Source: JBAXTE01 sp037130365 (GTDB taxonomy: Bacteria; Bacteroidota; Bacteroidia; Bacteroidales; WCHB1-69). From it: DNA of 64,000 bases. Below the pieces are notes generated by a model that made no database searches, had not been told where the DNA came from, and worked only from the letters and a program-made list of their open reading frames with translations. Each line of letters opens with the position of its first letter. Within the stretch, counting starts at the first letter, position 1. The position numbers and the translations under genes were made by a program. The stretch lies in NCBI GenBank assembly GCA_037130365.1, contig JBAXTE010000012.1:42104-106103 (forward strand), written 5' to 3'. Of this stretch, positions 45,049 through 53,422 are shown piece by piece.

Positions 45049-45921
45049 TTAAAATCTAGCCCCACGTTGTTTAAACAAGTTTATTAATGGTTTTACATAA
45101 TCCTTATTTGTGAATAATTTTACGTTATCAATCCCGTTTTTTATGAGAATATCATCTGTTGTTGAATTAAACGAATTCCAATTATCCACATACTGTTTAC
45201 GAACTTTTGCAGATGATGTATCCATCCAAAACTCTTCATTTGTCTCAGGATCAGCAATTTTAAGAATTCCAACATTTACCATTTCTGTTTCACGACGATC
45301 AATAATTCGCAGTGCAACCATATCGTGACGACGGTTAGCAATTTGAATTGCTTTTTGGTAGTTTTTGGATTGAAAATCGGATATCAAAAAAACAGTAGCT
45401 CGTTTTTTAATTACATTGGTTAAAAATTGCAACGGAACTTGAATGTCTGTTTTATTATTTAATGGATTAAAAGTGAGCATTTCGCGAATAATTCTCAAGA
45501 TATGTTTTGAGCCTTTTTGAGGAGGAATGAATTTTTCTATTGTTTCGCTAAAGAATATTGCACCCACTTTATCATTATTTTGATATGCTGAAAAGGAGAG
45601 AACTCCTGCAATTTCTATAATTAGCTCATTTTTTATTTGATCAGATCCAAAGAAACTAGACTTGCTCACATCAATTAACAACATGACTGTAAGTTCACGT
45701 TCTTCCTCGAAAATTTTTACAAATGGATGGTTGAATCGTGCAGTTACATTCCAATCTATTGAGCGGATATCGTCGCCAAACTGATATTCGCGCACTTCAT
45801 TAAAAGCCATTCCTTTTCCCTTAAAAGCACTATGATATTCTCCAGCAAAAAGTTGGCGTGATAATCCCCGAGCCTTAATCTCAATGTGTCTAACTTTTGA
45901 AATAATTTCGTTTGCTTCCAC
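45049..45921 (-). CDS. DUF58 domain protein of the Bat operon
   Basis: The start is a GTG at 45921, since the first internal ATG would remove conserved N-terminal sequence. The 290-residue protein contains the DUF58 signature GKGMAFNEVREYQFGDDIRS with IDWNVTARFNHPFVKIFEEE (about 35-75) and a VWA-like fold with a DVSKS MIDAS-type motif (about 84-88). DUF58 proteins are regularly encoded next to MoxR ATPases and VWA proteins. Confidence 0.9.
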   Translation of the reverse strand: MEANEIISKVRHIEIKARGLSRQLFAGEYHSAFKGKGMAFNEVREYQFGDDIRSIDWNVTARFNHPFVKIFEEERELTVMLLIDVSKSSFFGSDQIKNELIIEIAGVLSFSAYQNNDKVGAIFFSETIEKFIPPQKGSKHILRIIREMLTFNPLNNKTDIQVPLQFLTNVIKKRATVFLISDFQSKNYQKAIQIANRRHDMVALRIIDRRETEMVNVGILKIADPETNEEFWMDTSSAKVRKQYVDNWNSFNSTTDDILIKNGIDNVKLFTNKDYVKPLINLFKQRGARF

Positions 45922-46019
45922 TGTCTTACCTATTATGAAATTTTGATAATTTAATCATTTAGTCTCATGTCTTAACCAGATAAAGTAAAATCTATAATTG
46001 ACGATTTATAACAAATTCA

Positions 46020-46082
46020 ACTTTAAAATCTTTACGAACTTTATAGACTTTAAGGACTTTATAGACTTTATAGACTTTCAAC
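46020..46082. repeat. TTTATAGACTTTA iterations between MoxR and DUF58 genes
   Basis: The 164-nt gap contains several tandem TTTATAGACTT words near its end. The same words occur in the gap downstream of the DUF58 gene. Confidence 0.7.
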
Positions 46083-46084
46083 TA

Positions 46085-47080
46085 CTATGGTACTTCAACT
46101 TTGTTTAAAATCTCATTTATAATATCAGAAGTGTTGATGTTTTCAGCTTCAGCTTCATAAGTTAGACCAATTCGGTGTCGCATTACATCAGGGCAAACGG
46201 CACGAATGTCTTCAGGAATAACATACCCTCTACGTTTGATAAAGGCAAATGCTTTGGCTGCTAATGCCATATTGATACTTGCACGTGGTGAAGCTCCAAA
46301 ACTAATCATCCCTTTGAATTTTTTAAGATTATATTGCTCTGGGTAACGGGTTGCAAACACAATATCGGTAATGTAATTTTCTATTTTTTCATCAACATAT
46401 ACTTCACGAACAACGTTTCGAGCTTTTAAAATATCTTCGGTTGATACTACTGGTTGAATTGTAGGATACAAACCGCCAGTGTTTTGACGTAGAATTACTT
46501 TTTCTTCCTCTTTGGTAGGATATCCAATCACAACTTTTAGCATAAATCGGTCAATTTGAGCTTCTGGAAGTGGATATGTACCCTCTTGTTCAATTGGATT
46601 TTGAGTCGCCATTACCAAAAAAGGCTCTTTAAGTGGATATGATTTATCCCCAATAGTAACTTGGCGCTCTTGCATGGCTTCTAATAATGCACTTTGAACT
46701 TTTGCAGGAGCCCGATTGATTTCATCTGCAAGAATAAAGTTGGAAAAAATTGGTCCTTTGCGAACATTGAATTCTTCGTTCTTTTGACTGTAAATCATGG
46801 TCCCTACTAAATCGGCAGGCAGCAAATCTGGAGTAAATTGAATTCTGCTAAAATCAGCTTTTACAGCAGAAGCAAGCGACTTAATAGCTAATGTTTTTGC
46901 TAAACCAGGGACTCCTTCAAGTAAAATGTGACCATTAGCCAACATCCCTATTAGTAATCGCTCAATCATCTGTTTTTGCCCTACAATTGATTTATTCATC
47001 TCCATGGTGAGTAAATCTACAAAAGCGCTTTCTCTCTGAATGCGTTCATTTAATTCTCTAATGTCTGTATAAGTCTCCAT
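46085..47080 (-). CDS. MoxR-family AAA+ ATPase
   Basis: The 331-residue protein has Walker A GVPGLAKT (about 56-63), Walker B FILADEINRAP (about 116-126), MoxR block MATQNPIEQEGTYPLPEAQI and the sensor-2 region SFGASPRAS. MoxR ATPases act as chaperones for VWA proteins. It is the first gene of the Bat operon and has a TAAATTTG box (47097-47104) on the minus strand, 17 nt from the start. Confidence 0.93.
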   Translation of the reverse strand: METYTDIRELNERIQRESAFVDLLTMEMNKSIVGQKQMIERLLIGMLANGHILLEGVPGLAKTLAIKSLASAVKADFSRIQFTPDLLPADLVGTMIYSQKNEEFNVRKGPIFSNFILADEINRAPAKVQSALLEAMQERQVTIGDKSYPLKEPFLVMATQNPIEQEGTYPLPEAQIDRFMLKVVIGYPTKEEEKVILRQNTGGLYPTIQPVVSTEDILKARNVVREVYVDEKIENYITDIVFATRYPEQYNLKKFKGMISFGASPRASINMALAAKAFAFIKRRGYVIPEDIRAVCPDVMRHRIGLTYEAEAENINTSDIINEILNKVEVP

Positions 47081-47262
47081 CGAATTTATTTTTTTGCAAA
47101 TTTAATTTGATTAATTATTAATTATAGTTAGTTATTGTTAAAATTAGTTAAGCTTTGAGCCGTATTCCTCTATTTATCAGAATCATTAAGCATAAAAAAT
47201 TAAGTCGTTTTATGTAAAATTCTTATTTTATTACGGTTATAATTAACGTCAAAAAATTGTAA

Positions 47263-47946
47263 TTATTTTGATTGAATTTCAAAAAATCGGGAAACAATCA
47301 TGTCAGGAGTTTTTAATGATTTTTTACACCATTCTAAGATTATTTCTTCTTGTTGTTTCTCAGTGAGTTGCCAGTTAATATTCGATTTACGTAATCGCGA
47401 AGTAATATTTTGCATCACAAGAGCAACCGATACACTTATATTAAAACTTTCAGTAAAACCAAACATTGGAATTTTGACAAATCCATCTGCATGTGCAATT
47501 GCTTCTTCTGATAAACCAGTGAGTTCAGTCCCAAACAAAAATGCAATTGGCGTTGATAAATCAAGGTCGTCAAGCATACTTTCAGACTCATGCGGCATTG
47601 TAGCAATTACTTTATAGCCATCAGCTTTGAGTTTGTTAATTGCATCAATCGTATTATTTGGTTTCTGATTGTACTGATGAAGTGTTATCCATTTTGAAGA
47701 ACCCATTGCAATATCTGGATGAATTTCAAAAGCGTTCTCGTTTTCAATTACATGAACATCTTGAATTCCCATACACTCTGCGGATCTTAATACTGCACTT
47801 GCATTTTGAGCTTGAAAAATATTTTCTAGTACTATTGTTATATATCGAGTCCGTTGCTGGATAGTTTTTTCAATTTTAATCACCCGTTCAGCAGTGATAA
47901 ATTCTTTGAGATAGGCAATTAGATTTTTATCATCAACTGTATTCAT
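47263..47946 (-). CDS. trmH: tRNA 2'-O-ribose methyltransferase, TrmH-like
   Basis: The 227-residue SPOUT methyltransferase has motif 1 NASAVLRSAECMGIQDVHVI and motifs 2 and 3 FLFGTELTGLSEEAIAHADG and IPMFGFTESFNISVSVALVM. It probably methylates G18 in tRNA. The closest pattern is TrmH, with its short N- and C-terminal extensions. SpoU family neighbours such as TrmL are the alternative. It is a single gene. Confidence 0.87.
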   Translation of the reverse strand: MNTVDDKNLIAYLKEFITAERVIKIEKTIQQRTRYITIVLENIFQAQNASAVLRSAECMGIQDVHVIENENAFEIHPDIAMGSSKWITLHQYNQKPNNTIDAINKLKADGYKVIATMPHESESMLDDLDLSTPIAFLFGTELTGLSEEAIAHADGFVKIPMFGFTESFNISVSVALVMQNITSRLRKSNINWQLTEKQQEEIILEWCKKSLKTPDMIVSRFFEIQSK

Positions 47947-48007
47947 CCCTATTTATTTGTATTTTTGATTATATAGCTTGATTGTGATTTAATATTATGC
48001 AAAAAGC

Positions 48008-48042
48008 AAAAAAAAACTCCTCGTGTGGAGGAGTTTTTTTTT
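48008..48042 (-). terminator. Intrinsic terminator of the HU gene
   Basis: CTCCTC-GTGTG-GAGGAG is flanked by A-runs and T-runs extending the stem. On the minus strand it ends in at least nine T residues, 13 nt after the HU stop. It may also act on the opposite strand. Confidence 0.9.
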
Positions 48043-48054
48043 AATGCAATAAAC

Positions 48055-48327
48055 TTACTTAACGTGTCCTGATAATTCATTACCTGGTTTGAATTTAACC
48101 ACTTTTTTAGCAGGAATAATCATTTCGTTTTTAGTTCTTGGGTTACGACCTTTGCGTTCAGCGCGAGTTGAAACAGCAAATGATCCAAAACCTACTAAAG
48201 CAACACGGTCACCTACTTTTAATGCGTCAGAAACAGAAGAGATAAATCCTTCTAAAGCTTCTTTGGTTTGTTTTTTTGTCAATCCAGCTTTTCCAGCCAT
48301 TGCATCGATTAATTCAGCTTTGTTCAT
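48055..48327 (-). CDS. HU-family DNA-binding protein
   Basis: The 90-residue protein has the complete HU fold: MNKAELIDAMAGKAGLTKKQ helical half, the beta arm block GFGSFAVSTRAERKGRNPRT and KVVKFKPGNELSG. It bends and compacts DNA as a homo- or heterodimer. Its promoter is the clearest in the window. Confidence 0.97.
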   Translation of the reverse strand: MNKAELIDAMAGKAGLTKKQTKEALEGFISSVSDALKVGDRVALVGFGSFAVSTRAERKGRNPRTKNEMIIPAKKVVKFKPGNELSGHVK

Positions 48328-48375
48328 TGTAAAATAATTTTTTAATTAATTATTAGATTTTTCTTTATACGGCTA

Positions 48376-48405
48376 CAAAAATAAGCTATTAAAAGAAGAT
48401 GTCAA
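48376..48405 (-). promoter_or_regulatory. HU gene promoter
   Basis: Box TATTTTTG (48376-48383, minus) and TTG (48403-48405, minus) are separated by exactly 19 nt, matching the Bacteroidota -7/-33 consensus. The rest of the spacer to 48666 shows no gene or structure. Confidence 0.8.
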
Positions 48406-48666
48406 GTAGTTTTAACAAAAAATACGATTTTTGTTGAAAAAAGAGGTCTTTTGTTGATAACTTTGTCTGAAAATGGCTTGAAATCAGTTGTTATACGCTC
48501 CTTTGTCAGCAAAAGAAGTGATATTTGAGTCAAATTTACTGGTGATATTAGCTTTTTAACTTGGTCTAAAAATCTTATTTCCGATTATTTTTACTCAAAC
48601 TTGAAATCGAATAACTTCATTCTCTATAATAAATCAGTGAATACTTAGCCATTCTTACATTTCCAT

Positions 48667-49257
48667 TTAATCTAATTTGAAAAATGGTGCACGTTCAAAA
48701 GGTAACATTGAATTGATAAAAAAAACTCCTTCAAAATCACCTAAATCTTTATAAAGGATCTGTTTCTCAATTATTCTATCTTTCATAATTAAGTATTTCC
48801 TCTGGGTGCCTTCTAGTAATGGCGTATTTGGTGTGTAAAGTTTGTCTTTTTGTTTTAAAACAAGGTTTGCAATACTTGAATCCGTGAGATATCCATTTTT
48901 TACCATAATAATCTCATCATATTCAGAATTTATATCACGAAGTTCATCAATTTGAACTCTATTTGAATATTTAAAAGTGTAATCGAAATTGGAATCGACA
49001 TGGACGAATTTTACTTTATTAATTTGCCGAGGTTCATACCTATCCACAATTGTTTTATAATTAGAACATCCGTATAAAATTTTCCATTTAAATAATCCTT
49101 CTGATGGGATATTTTCATATTTAATCAATTCAGAAAGATTAAATGGATTAGTGTTTTTGAATAAACTCAGATACGATATGTCCATCCGCTGCTGGTGAAG
49201 TTCAATATTTTGAGGCTGAAACTTTTCAATGGCAATTGTTTCAAATAGTGGGTACAT
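48667..49257 (-). CDS. pabC: Aminotransferase class IV, probable 4-amino-4-deoxychorismate lyase
   Basis: The 196-residue protein is a short fold-type IV PLP enzyme. It has YGCSNYKTIVDRYEP and the C-terminal strand EIIMVKNGYLTDSSIANLVL, with the Glu/Asn pattern of PabC-like enzymes. It overlaps pabB by 17 nt, so the pair makes p-aminobenzoate for folate. It is shorter than E. coli PabC (about 270), as is common in Bacteroidota. The symbol relies on this context. Confidence 0.8.
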   Translation of the reverse strand: MYPLFETIAIEKFQPQNIELHQQRMDISYLSLFKNTNPFNLSELIKYENIPSEGLFKWKILYGCSNYKTIVDRYEPRQINKVKFVHVDSNFDYTFKYSNRVQIDELRDINSEYDEIIMVKNGYLTDSSIANLVLKQKDKLYTPNTPLLEGTQRKYLIMKDRIIEKQILYKDLGDFEGVFFINSMLPFERAPFFKLD

Positions 49258-50200
49258 ATACTTTATCTATTAATTCTTGATATTCGGATTCTGCAGTGCT
49301 ATTGATTGTAATTCCACCTCCGCTGTGATAACTTAATCCTTCTGGAGTTTGTTCTATATATCGAATCATTACAGCTGAGTCTACTGATTTGCCATCAAAA
49401 ACACCCATTACACCAGTATAATATCCTCTTGAATCAGTTTCAGTTTCTTTTATTATTTCTATTGTTTTAGGTTTTGGCGCGCCAGATATTGATCCTGCTG
49501 GTAATAGTTTTTGCAAAATTGTTCCCAATTGTTGATGCCAATCTTCCGGCAAAGTTCCCTCAATCTCTGAGCTAACTTGTAAAAGGGCTTTTCCATTCGT
49601 CTCAATTTTCTCAATATATCTAAAGCGCTTTACATTTACTTTAGTGGCAACACTGTTTAAGTCATTACGAATCAGATCTACAATTGTATTGTGTTCATCA
49701 ATTTCTTTTTCATCAGATAATAATATTTCTTCGGCATTAACAATGGACGCATCAATAGTCCCTTTCATAGGGTAACTAGTAATTGTGTTTTCAGAGATTT
49801 TAATAAAAGATTCTGGTGAAAATATGGTGAACTTACCAGGTATATGTAAACGATATGGCGCATTTGATTCAAAAAAAAGCATCTTTAATCCTAATGATGA
49901 TTCGATTGGAGTTGCACATGTTAAATTCAACAAAAATGTATCTCCACGCTCTAAATGCTTCATTACATTGTTGAATTGAAGCTCGTAATCTTTATAACTA
50001 ATTGGGGTTTTAGAAAATGTAAACGGCATCTTCATTCGAGGATACGACACATTTCGATATGTGGGAAAATCTATTAATAATTCGCTCGCTGAAATGGGTA
50101 AATCTTCAATAATTGCTCGAGTACAATTAAAGTCAATTATGAATAAAAACGGCTCTCTTTTGCCCGCTTTTTCATTTATTAATTTCCAGATATCGGTCAT
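49241..50200 (-). CDS. pabB: Aminodeoxychorismate synthase component I
   Basis: The 319-residue protein is the chorismate-binding domain (anthranilate synthase I family) without the N-terminal domain: SPESFIKISENTITSYPMKG, IVDLIRNDLNSVATKVNVKR, LPAGSISGAPKPKTIEII, and SYHSGGGITINSTAESEYQE near the end. It converts chorismate plus ammonia to aminodeoxychorismate. The glutamine amidotransferase subunit PabA is not in the window. It is the first gene of the pabB-pabC pair. Confidence 0.9.
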   Translation of the reverse strand: MTDIWKLINEKAGKREPFLFIIDFNCTRAIIEDLPISASELLIDFPTYRNVSYPRMKMPFTFSKTPISYKDYELQFNNVMKHLERGDTFLLNLTCATPIESSLGLKMLFFESNAPYRLHIPGKFTIFSPESFIKISENTITSYPMKGTIDASIVNAEEILLSDEKEIDEHNTIVDLIRNDLNSVATKVNVKRFRYIEKIETNGKALLQVSSEIEGTLPEDWHQQLGTILQKLLPAGSISGAPKPKTIEIIKETETDSRGYYTGVMGVFDGKSVDSAVMIRYIEQTPEGLSYHSGGGITINSTAESEYQELIDKVYVPTI

Positions 50201-50244
50201 CTTTTTCTTGCTAAGGTACTCAATTAAAATTGGCCAATTAATGC

Positions 50245-52068
50245 TTATTTATAATAGATATTATACCTATATGGCTCTGGCAGAGGTTCTCTGTCGGGAA
50301 TATTGAAATTAATTGATTTTTCGGGATATTTGTCTCCTTTTATTACAAGCTTGTAATTTCCAGGAGGAGCAATGATGGCAAACTCACCACTATTTTTATT
50401 TGGAGTGTATTTATAAATTGTTTTTCCTGTGTTAGGATTTACTAATGATAATACAGTATTTAATGGTTTGCTAGCCTCAAAGAGTGTGGTTTGTGCAACA
50501 GGTAATTTATTTGTTGTAAGATTTGTTAATCCTTCTTCTAATTTTGCTAAGGATTTTTGATGTTGCGCTTTTTTAGAAATTCCAACAGCAGTTGTGTCAC
50601 TCTCAAGATCTAAGATTAATTTTTGAAGATTTGCTGTTTTTACTTTTGTGTTTTCAATCTCTTTTTCAATAATGCTAAGTTTTAGGCTCGCACTTGAAAT
50701 TTCTCGCAATCTAAATTCATCAATTTTAATGGAGTCTTTATTAAAAATATAGCCAATGTAAGTTGCATATGGCGCAGGGAAATCTAGAAAAGTAACCTTG
50801 TAGATATCCTGATCCCCAGATCCTCCTTCACGTACATCGTGAATGTATGCATATCTGCCAGATTTTGAGAATGAGATTGTTTTATTATCATCGGGAGTGT
50901 TTATTGGGTATCCCAAGTTTTCGGGTTTGGTAAATGTATTTGTTTTTGAATCCCAAGTACATTTAAATAAATCGTAATTACCCATTCCGTAATGGCCTGT
51001 TGATGCAAAATATAGCGTTTTGCCGTCGGGTGCAATTTGAGGAAAATCCTCGTCATGTTCTGTGTTAATTGTGTCACCTAAGTTAATTGCATTTCCCCAA
51101 ACACCTGTTGGTAGCTTTTTTGCCATCCAAAGATCTCTTTTTCCTTTGCCACCCGGTCTTTTTGATGCGAAAAATATGGTGTTTTTGTCGGGACTAATAG
51201 ATGCTGAGGTCTCTTCAAACGTTGAATTTATAGATAAAAATTCTGACCTTTGATAATTTCTTCCTTTTTTTGATGACATAAATATATCATCCATGCCTTT
51301 TTCATTGAAAATATAAATAAACAAATCAGTTCCATCAGCAGACATCCCAACACTCTCTTCTATTAAATATGAATTGATAGTTGAAGAAACGCGTTTAGCT
51401 TTAGACCATGTGTCGCCAACTAAGTTTGATATAAAAACATCGGCCGTTTTTAGACCATCAATATCATCAAAATTACCTATGTTCCCACTTCTACGTGATG
51501 TAAAGAAAAGTGTAGTTTCGTTTGCATCTATAAACGGACTGTAATCAGGGTAGGGACTATTAATTTCTGGACCAACATTTTGTAGCCTAACATTAATCCG
51601 TTTTTTGTATAATTCCTTTGCTTGATTACACATCTCAATCATCCGTTTTGCAGGAACTGGGATGTCTTTTTCTTTATCGTGAACTAATGATCTGAATTTT
51701 TCAAAACTTTTTATAGCGTCATCAAAGCGATAAGCCAACATGTACGCTCTTCCTAAATCGTAATTTGAATAAGGGTCAGCCTTTGAATCTTTAGTCACTA
51801 ACTCAAAATGAGGAATTGCTTTTGTCTTATTTATATTTGTGCTTAAGTATGCAAAACCTAAAAATGCATGATACGAAAGATTGTCAGGTTCTTCTACTAC
51901 TAATATTTCAAATTCTTTAATGGCAGAATAAAAGTTACCGCTTTTAATCAACATCATCGCTTTCTCCGGATCACCTTTTTTGATCTCCTCAATTTTCTTT
52001 TGAGCACTTAATGTACTGTGAAATATGATGATGGTGAAAAGGAAGCAAAATGATATTCTTCGAAGCAT
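50245..52068 (-). CDS. TPR-PD40 envelope protein lacking an OmpA domain
   Basis: The 607-residue protein has a signal peptide (MLRRISFCFLFTIIIFHSTLSAQ), TPR units (about 30-150), then PD40-type propeller repeats (FFTSRRSGNIGNFDDI, FFASKRPGGKGKRDLW, YFASTGHYGMGNYDLF, GSGDQDIYKVTF), a helical coiled-coil segment (about 455-515) and a short beta domain (NTGKTIYKYTPNKNSGEFAI). Unlike the 685-residue paralogue at 26609-28666 it ends without an OmpA domain. It could be a T9SS- or gliding-related scaffold. It is a single gene. Confidence 0.82.
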   Translation of the reverse strand: MLRRISFCFLFTIIIFHSTLSAQKKIEEIKKGDPEKAMMLIKSGNFYSAIKEFEILVVEEPDNLSYHAFLGFAYLSTNINKTKAIPHFELVTKDSKADPYSNYDLGRAYMLAYRFDDAIKSFEKFRSLVHDKEKDIPVPAKRMIEMCNQAKELYKKRINVRLQNVGPEINSPYPDYSPFIDANETTLFFTSRRSGNIGNFDDIDGLKTADVFISNLVGDTWSKAKRVSSTINSYLIEESVGMSADGTDLFIYIFNEKGMDDIFMSSKKGRNYQRSEFLSINSTFEETSASISPDKNTIFFASKRPGGKGKRDLWMAKKLPTGVWGNAINLGDTINTEHDEDFPQIAPDGKTLYFASTGHYGMGNYDLFKCTWDSKTNTFTKPENLGYPINTPDDNKTISFSKSGRYAYIHDVREGGSGDQDIYKVTFLDFPAPYATYIGYIFNKDSIKIDEFRLREISSASLKLSIIEKEIENTKVKTANLQKLILDLESDTTAVGISKKAQHQKSLAKLEEGLTNLTTNKLPVAQTTLFEASKPLNTVLSLVNPNTGKTIYKYTPNKNSGEFAIIAPPGNYKLVIKGDKYPEKSINFNIPDREPLPEPYRYNIYYK

Positions 52069-52349
52069 GCGTTTTTGGTATTTAAATTTATGATTGCGAA
52101 TTTACCTTATTTTTTTGTTTGAAAAGAATATTAATGAATAAATTGATAATAACAAAATGTTGATAACATTGTATGATGTTGATAATCAAATTTATATTAA
52201 TGATAAATATTATTTAAAAATACATAAATGTTATTTTGTGTACTAATTCATTCTTTTGAATACCGAAAATTCTTGTAAATAATATTGTACTTTTGCCCTA
52301 TTAAACATCCAATATTTTCAATAAAAATTACTCAAGAATAAATGAAGTC

Positions 52350-52556
52350 ATGAAACACTTAAAAACGCTCGGAATTATCTTAATTATCTCATTTATTATT
52401 GCCGCAATTGTGTTTGCAAATAACTATGGAACGCGCGATCCGAATGTAATTGAAAATATTCTAAAAGTAATGACCACCACTTTTTACATCTTTGCGGGAG
52501 TGGCTGCAGTATATTTAGTTGGAAGTGTTTTTAGCTGGAAATTTCCAAAAAAATAG
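52350..52556 (+). CDS. Small two-span membrane protein
   Basis: A 68-residue protein not recognised. Two hydrophobic segments (LGIILIISFIIAAIVFA, about 7-23; FYIFAGVAAVYLVGSVF, about 46-62) are joined by a short loop (NNYGTRDPNVIENILKV). A TACTTTTG box lies about 60 nt upstream. It is a believable small membrane gene: it starts with ATG, has a clean promoter and stops before the repeat block. Confidence 0.6.
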   Translation: MKHLKTLGIILIISFIIAAIVFANNYGTRDPNVIENILKVMTTTFYIFAGVAAVYLVGSVFSWKFPKK

Positions 52557-52636
52557 GTTGTAAGTTGAAAATGGAAATAGTGATTTTTAGGATTTGAAAA
52601 TTTCAGGATTTGAAGATTTGAAAATAAGATAGCAAC

Positions 52637-52888
52637 AACCATTTTAGTTTATTGGTTTAACGTTTATAAGTTTATAGGGAGACCCAACATTCCAACCCAT
52701 CAACCCATCAATCCCGAAAAACAGTTCGCTAAAAGCGAAACGTCGTTTTTCGAGGATCCTCGAAAAATCAAAATCCGTCGGTTGACGGATTTATTTTTCG
52801 GGACCCATCAACCCATCAACCATTTTAGTTTATAGGTTTAAAGTTTATAAGTTTATAGGGAAACCCAACATTCCAACCCATCAACCCT
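52637..52888. repeat. Direct repeats flanking a structured element
   Basis: A ~70-nt unit with words CATTTTAGTTTAT, GTTTATAAGTTTATAGGG and ACCCAACATTCCAACCCATC occurs at 52637-52708 and, 180 nt later, at 52817-52888, with few differences. Between them lies the element 52712-52803. The 411-nt spacer 52557-52967 holds no gene. Confidence 0.8.
52712..52803. mobile_element. 92-nt three-armed (cloverleaf-like) element
   Basis: The ends TCCCGAAAAA/TTTTTCGGGA form a 10-bp outer stem (52712-52721 with 52794-52803). Inside are three hairpins: TTCGCT-AAA-AGCGAA (52725-52739), a perfect 22-nt palindrome (52746-52767), and AAATCCGTC-GGTT-GACGGATTT (52771-52792). The element is bounded exactly by CCCATCAACCCATCAA on both sides (52696-52711 and 52804-52819). 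It looks like a non-autonomous insertion or a structured repeat. No ORF is inside. Confidence 0.55.
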
Positions 52889-52967
52889 TTAAACAAAAAA
52901 AAAAGTTGAAATTTGAAATTTTGGGCTTTTTTAATTAGTTTATTCAAGTCGTTATAAAGTTGAAGCT

Positions 52968-53333
52968 TTATAATATGTTGTCATTGAGTTTCTCTTGAAT
53001 CTTTTTTGGTAGTTTTTTTACTACTTCATCATAAGAATGATCAACCCAAAGTTTGATTGTTTTGCTATCAACAGAGCCATCTAAAACAATGGTATTCCAT
53101 AATTTTTTGTTCATGTGGTAACCTGGGATTACACAGGAAAAACGCTCTCGAAGGTCAATAGCTAATTCTGGGTCACATTTTAAGTTGATACTTGGATAAA
53201 CAGGTTCGTCAAGTGACAACAATGCAAATATTTTCCCTAATACTTTAAAAACTAAGGTTGTTTCATCAAAAGGGAAACACTCTTCAACCTCTTTTTTTGA
53301 AATACAATATGCCCTCAATTCAATTATATCCAT
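52968..53333 (-). CDS. MmcQ/YjbR family protein
   Basis: The start is ATG 53333 (MDIIELRAYCISKKEVEECF); the longer frame begins before a good leader and overlaps the PBP2 promoter. The protein matches the MmcQ/YjbR fold: TTLVFKVLGKIFALL, NLKCDPELAIDLRERF, PGYHMNKKLWNTIVLDGSVD. It has a YjbR-type DNA-binding-like fold, but the function is unsettled. It is divergent from mrdA and shares the intergenic region. Confidence 0.82.
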   Translation of the reverse strand: MDIIELRAYCISKKEVEECFPFDETTLVFKVLGKIFALLSLDEPVYPSINLKCDPELAIDLRERFSCVIPGYHMNKKLWNTIVLDGSVDSKTIKLWVDHSYDEVVKKLPKKIQEKLNDNIL

Positions 53334-53422
53334 AATAATATCATTAATAGTAAGAAAACCAACTTTAGCGCCTATAAAATTATTAAATTTGCAAGTTAAA
53401 ACCAAATTGAATCAATTTTTAG

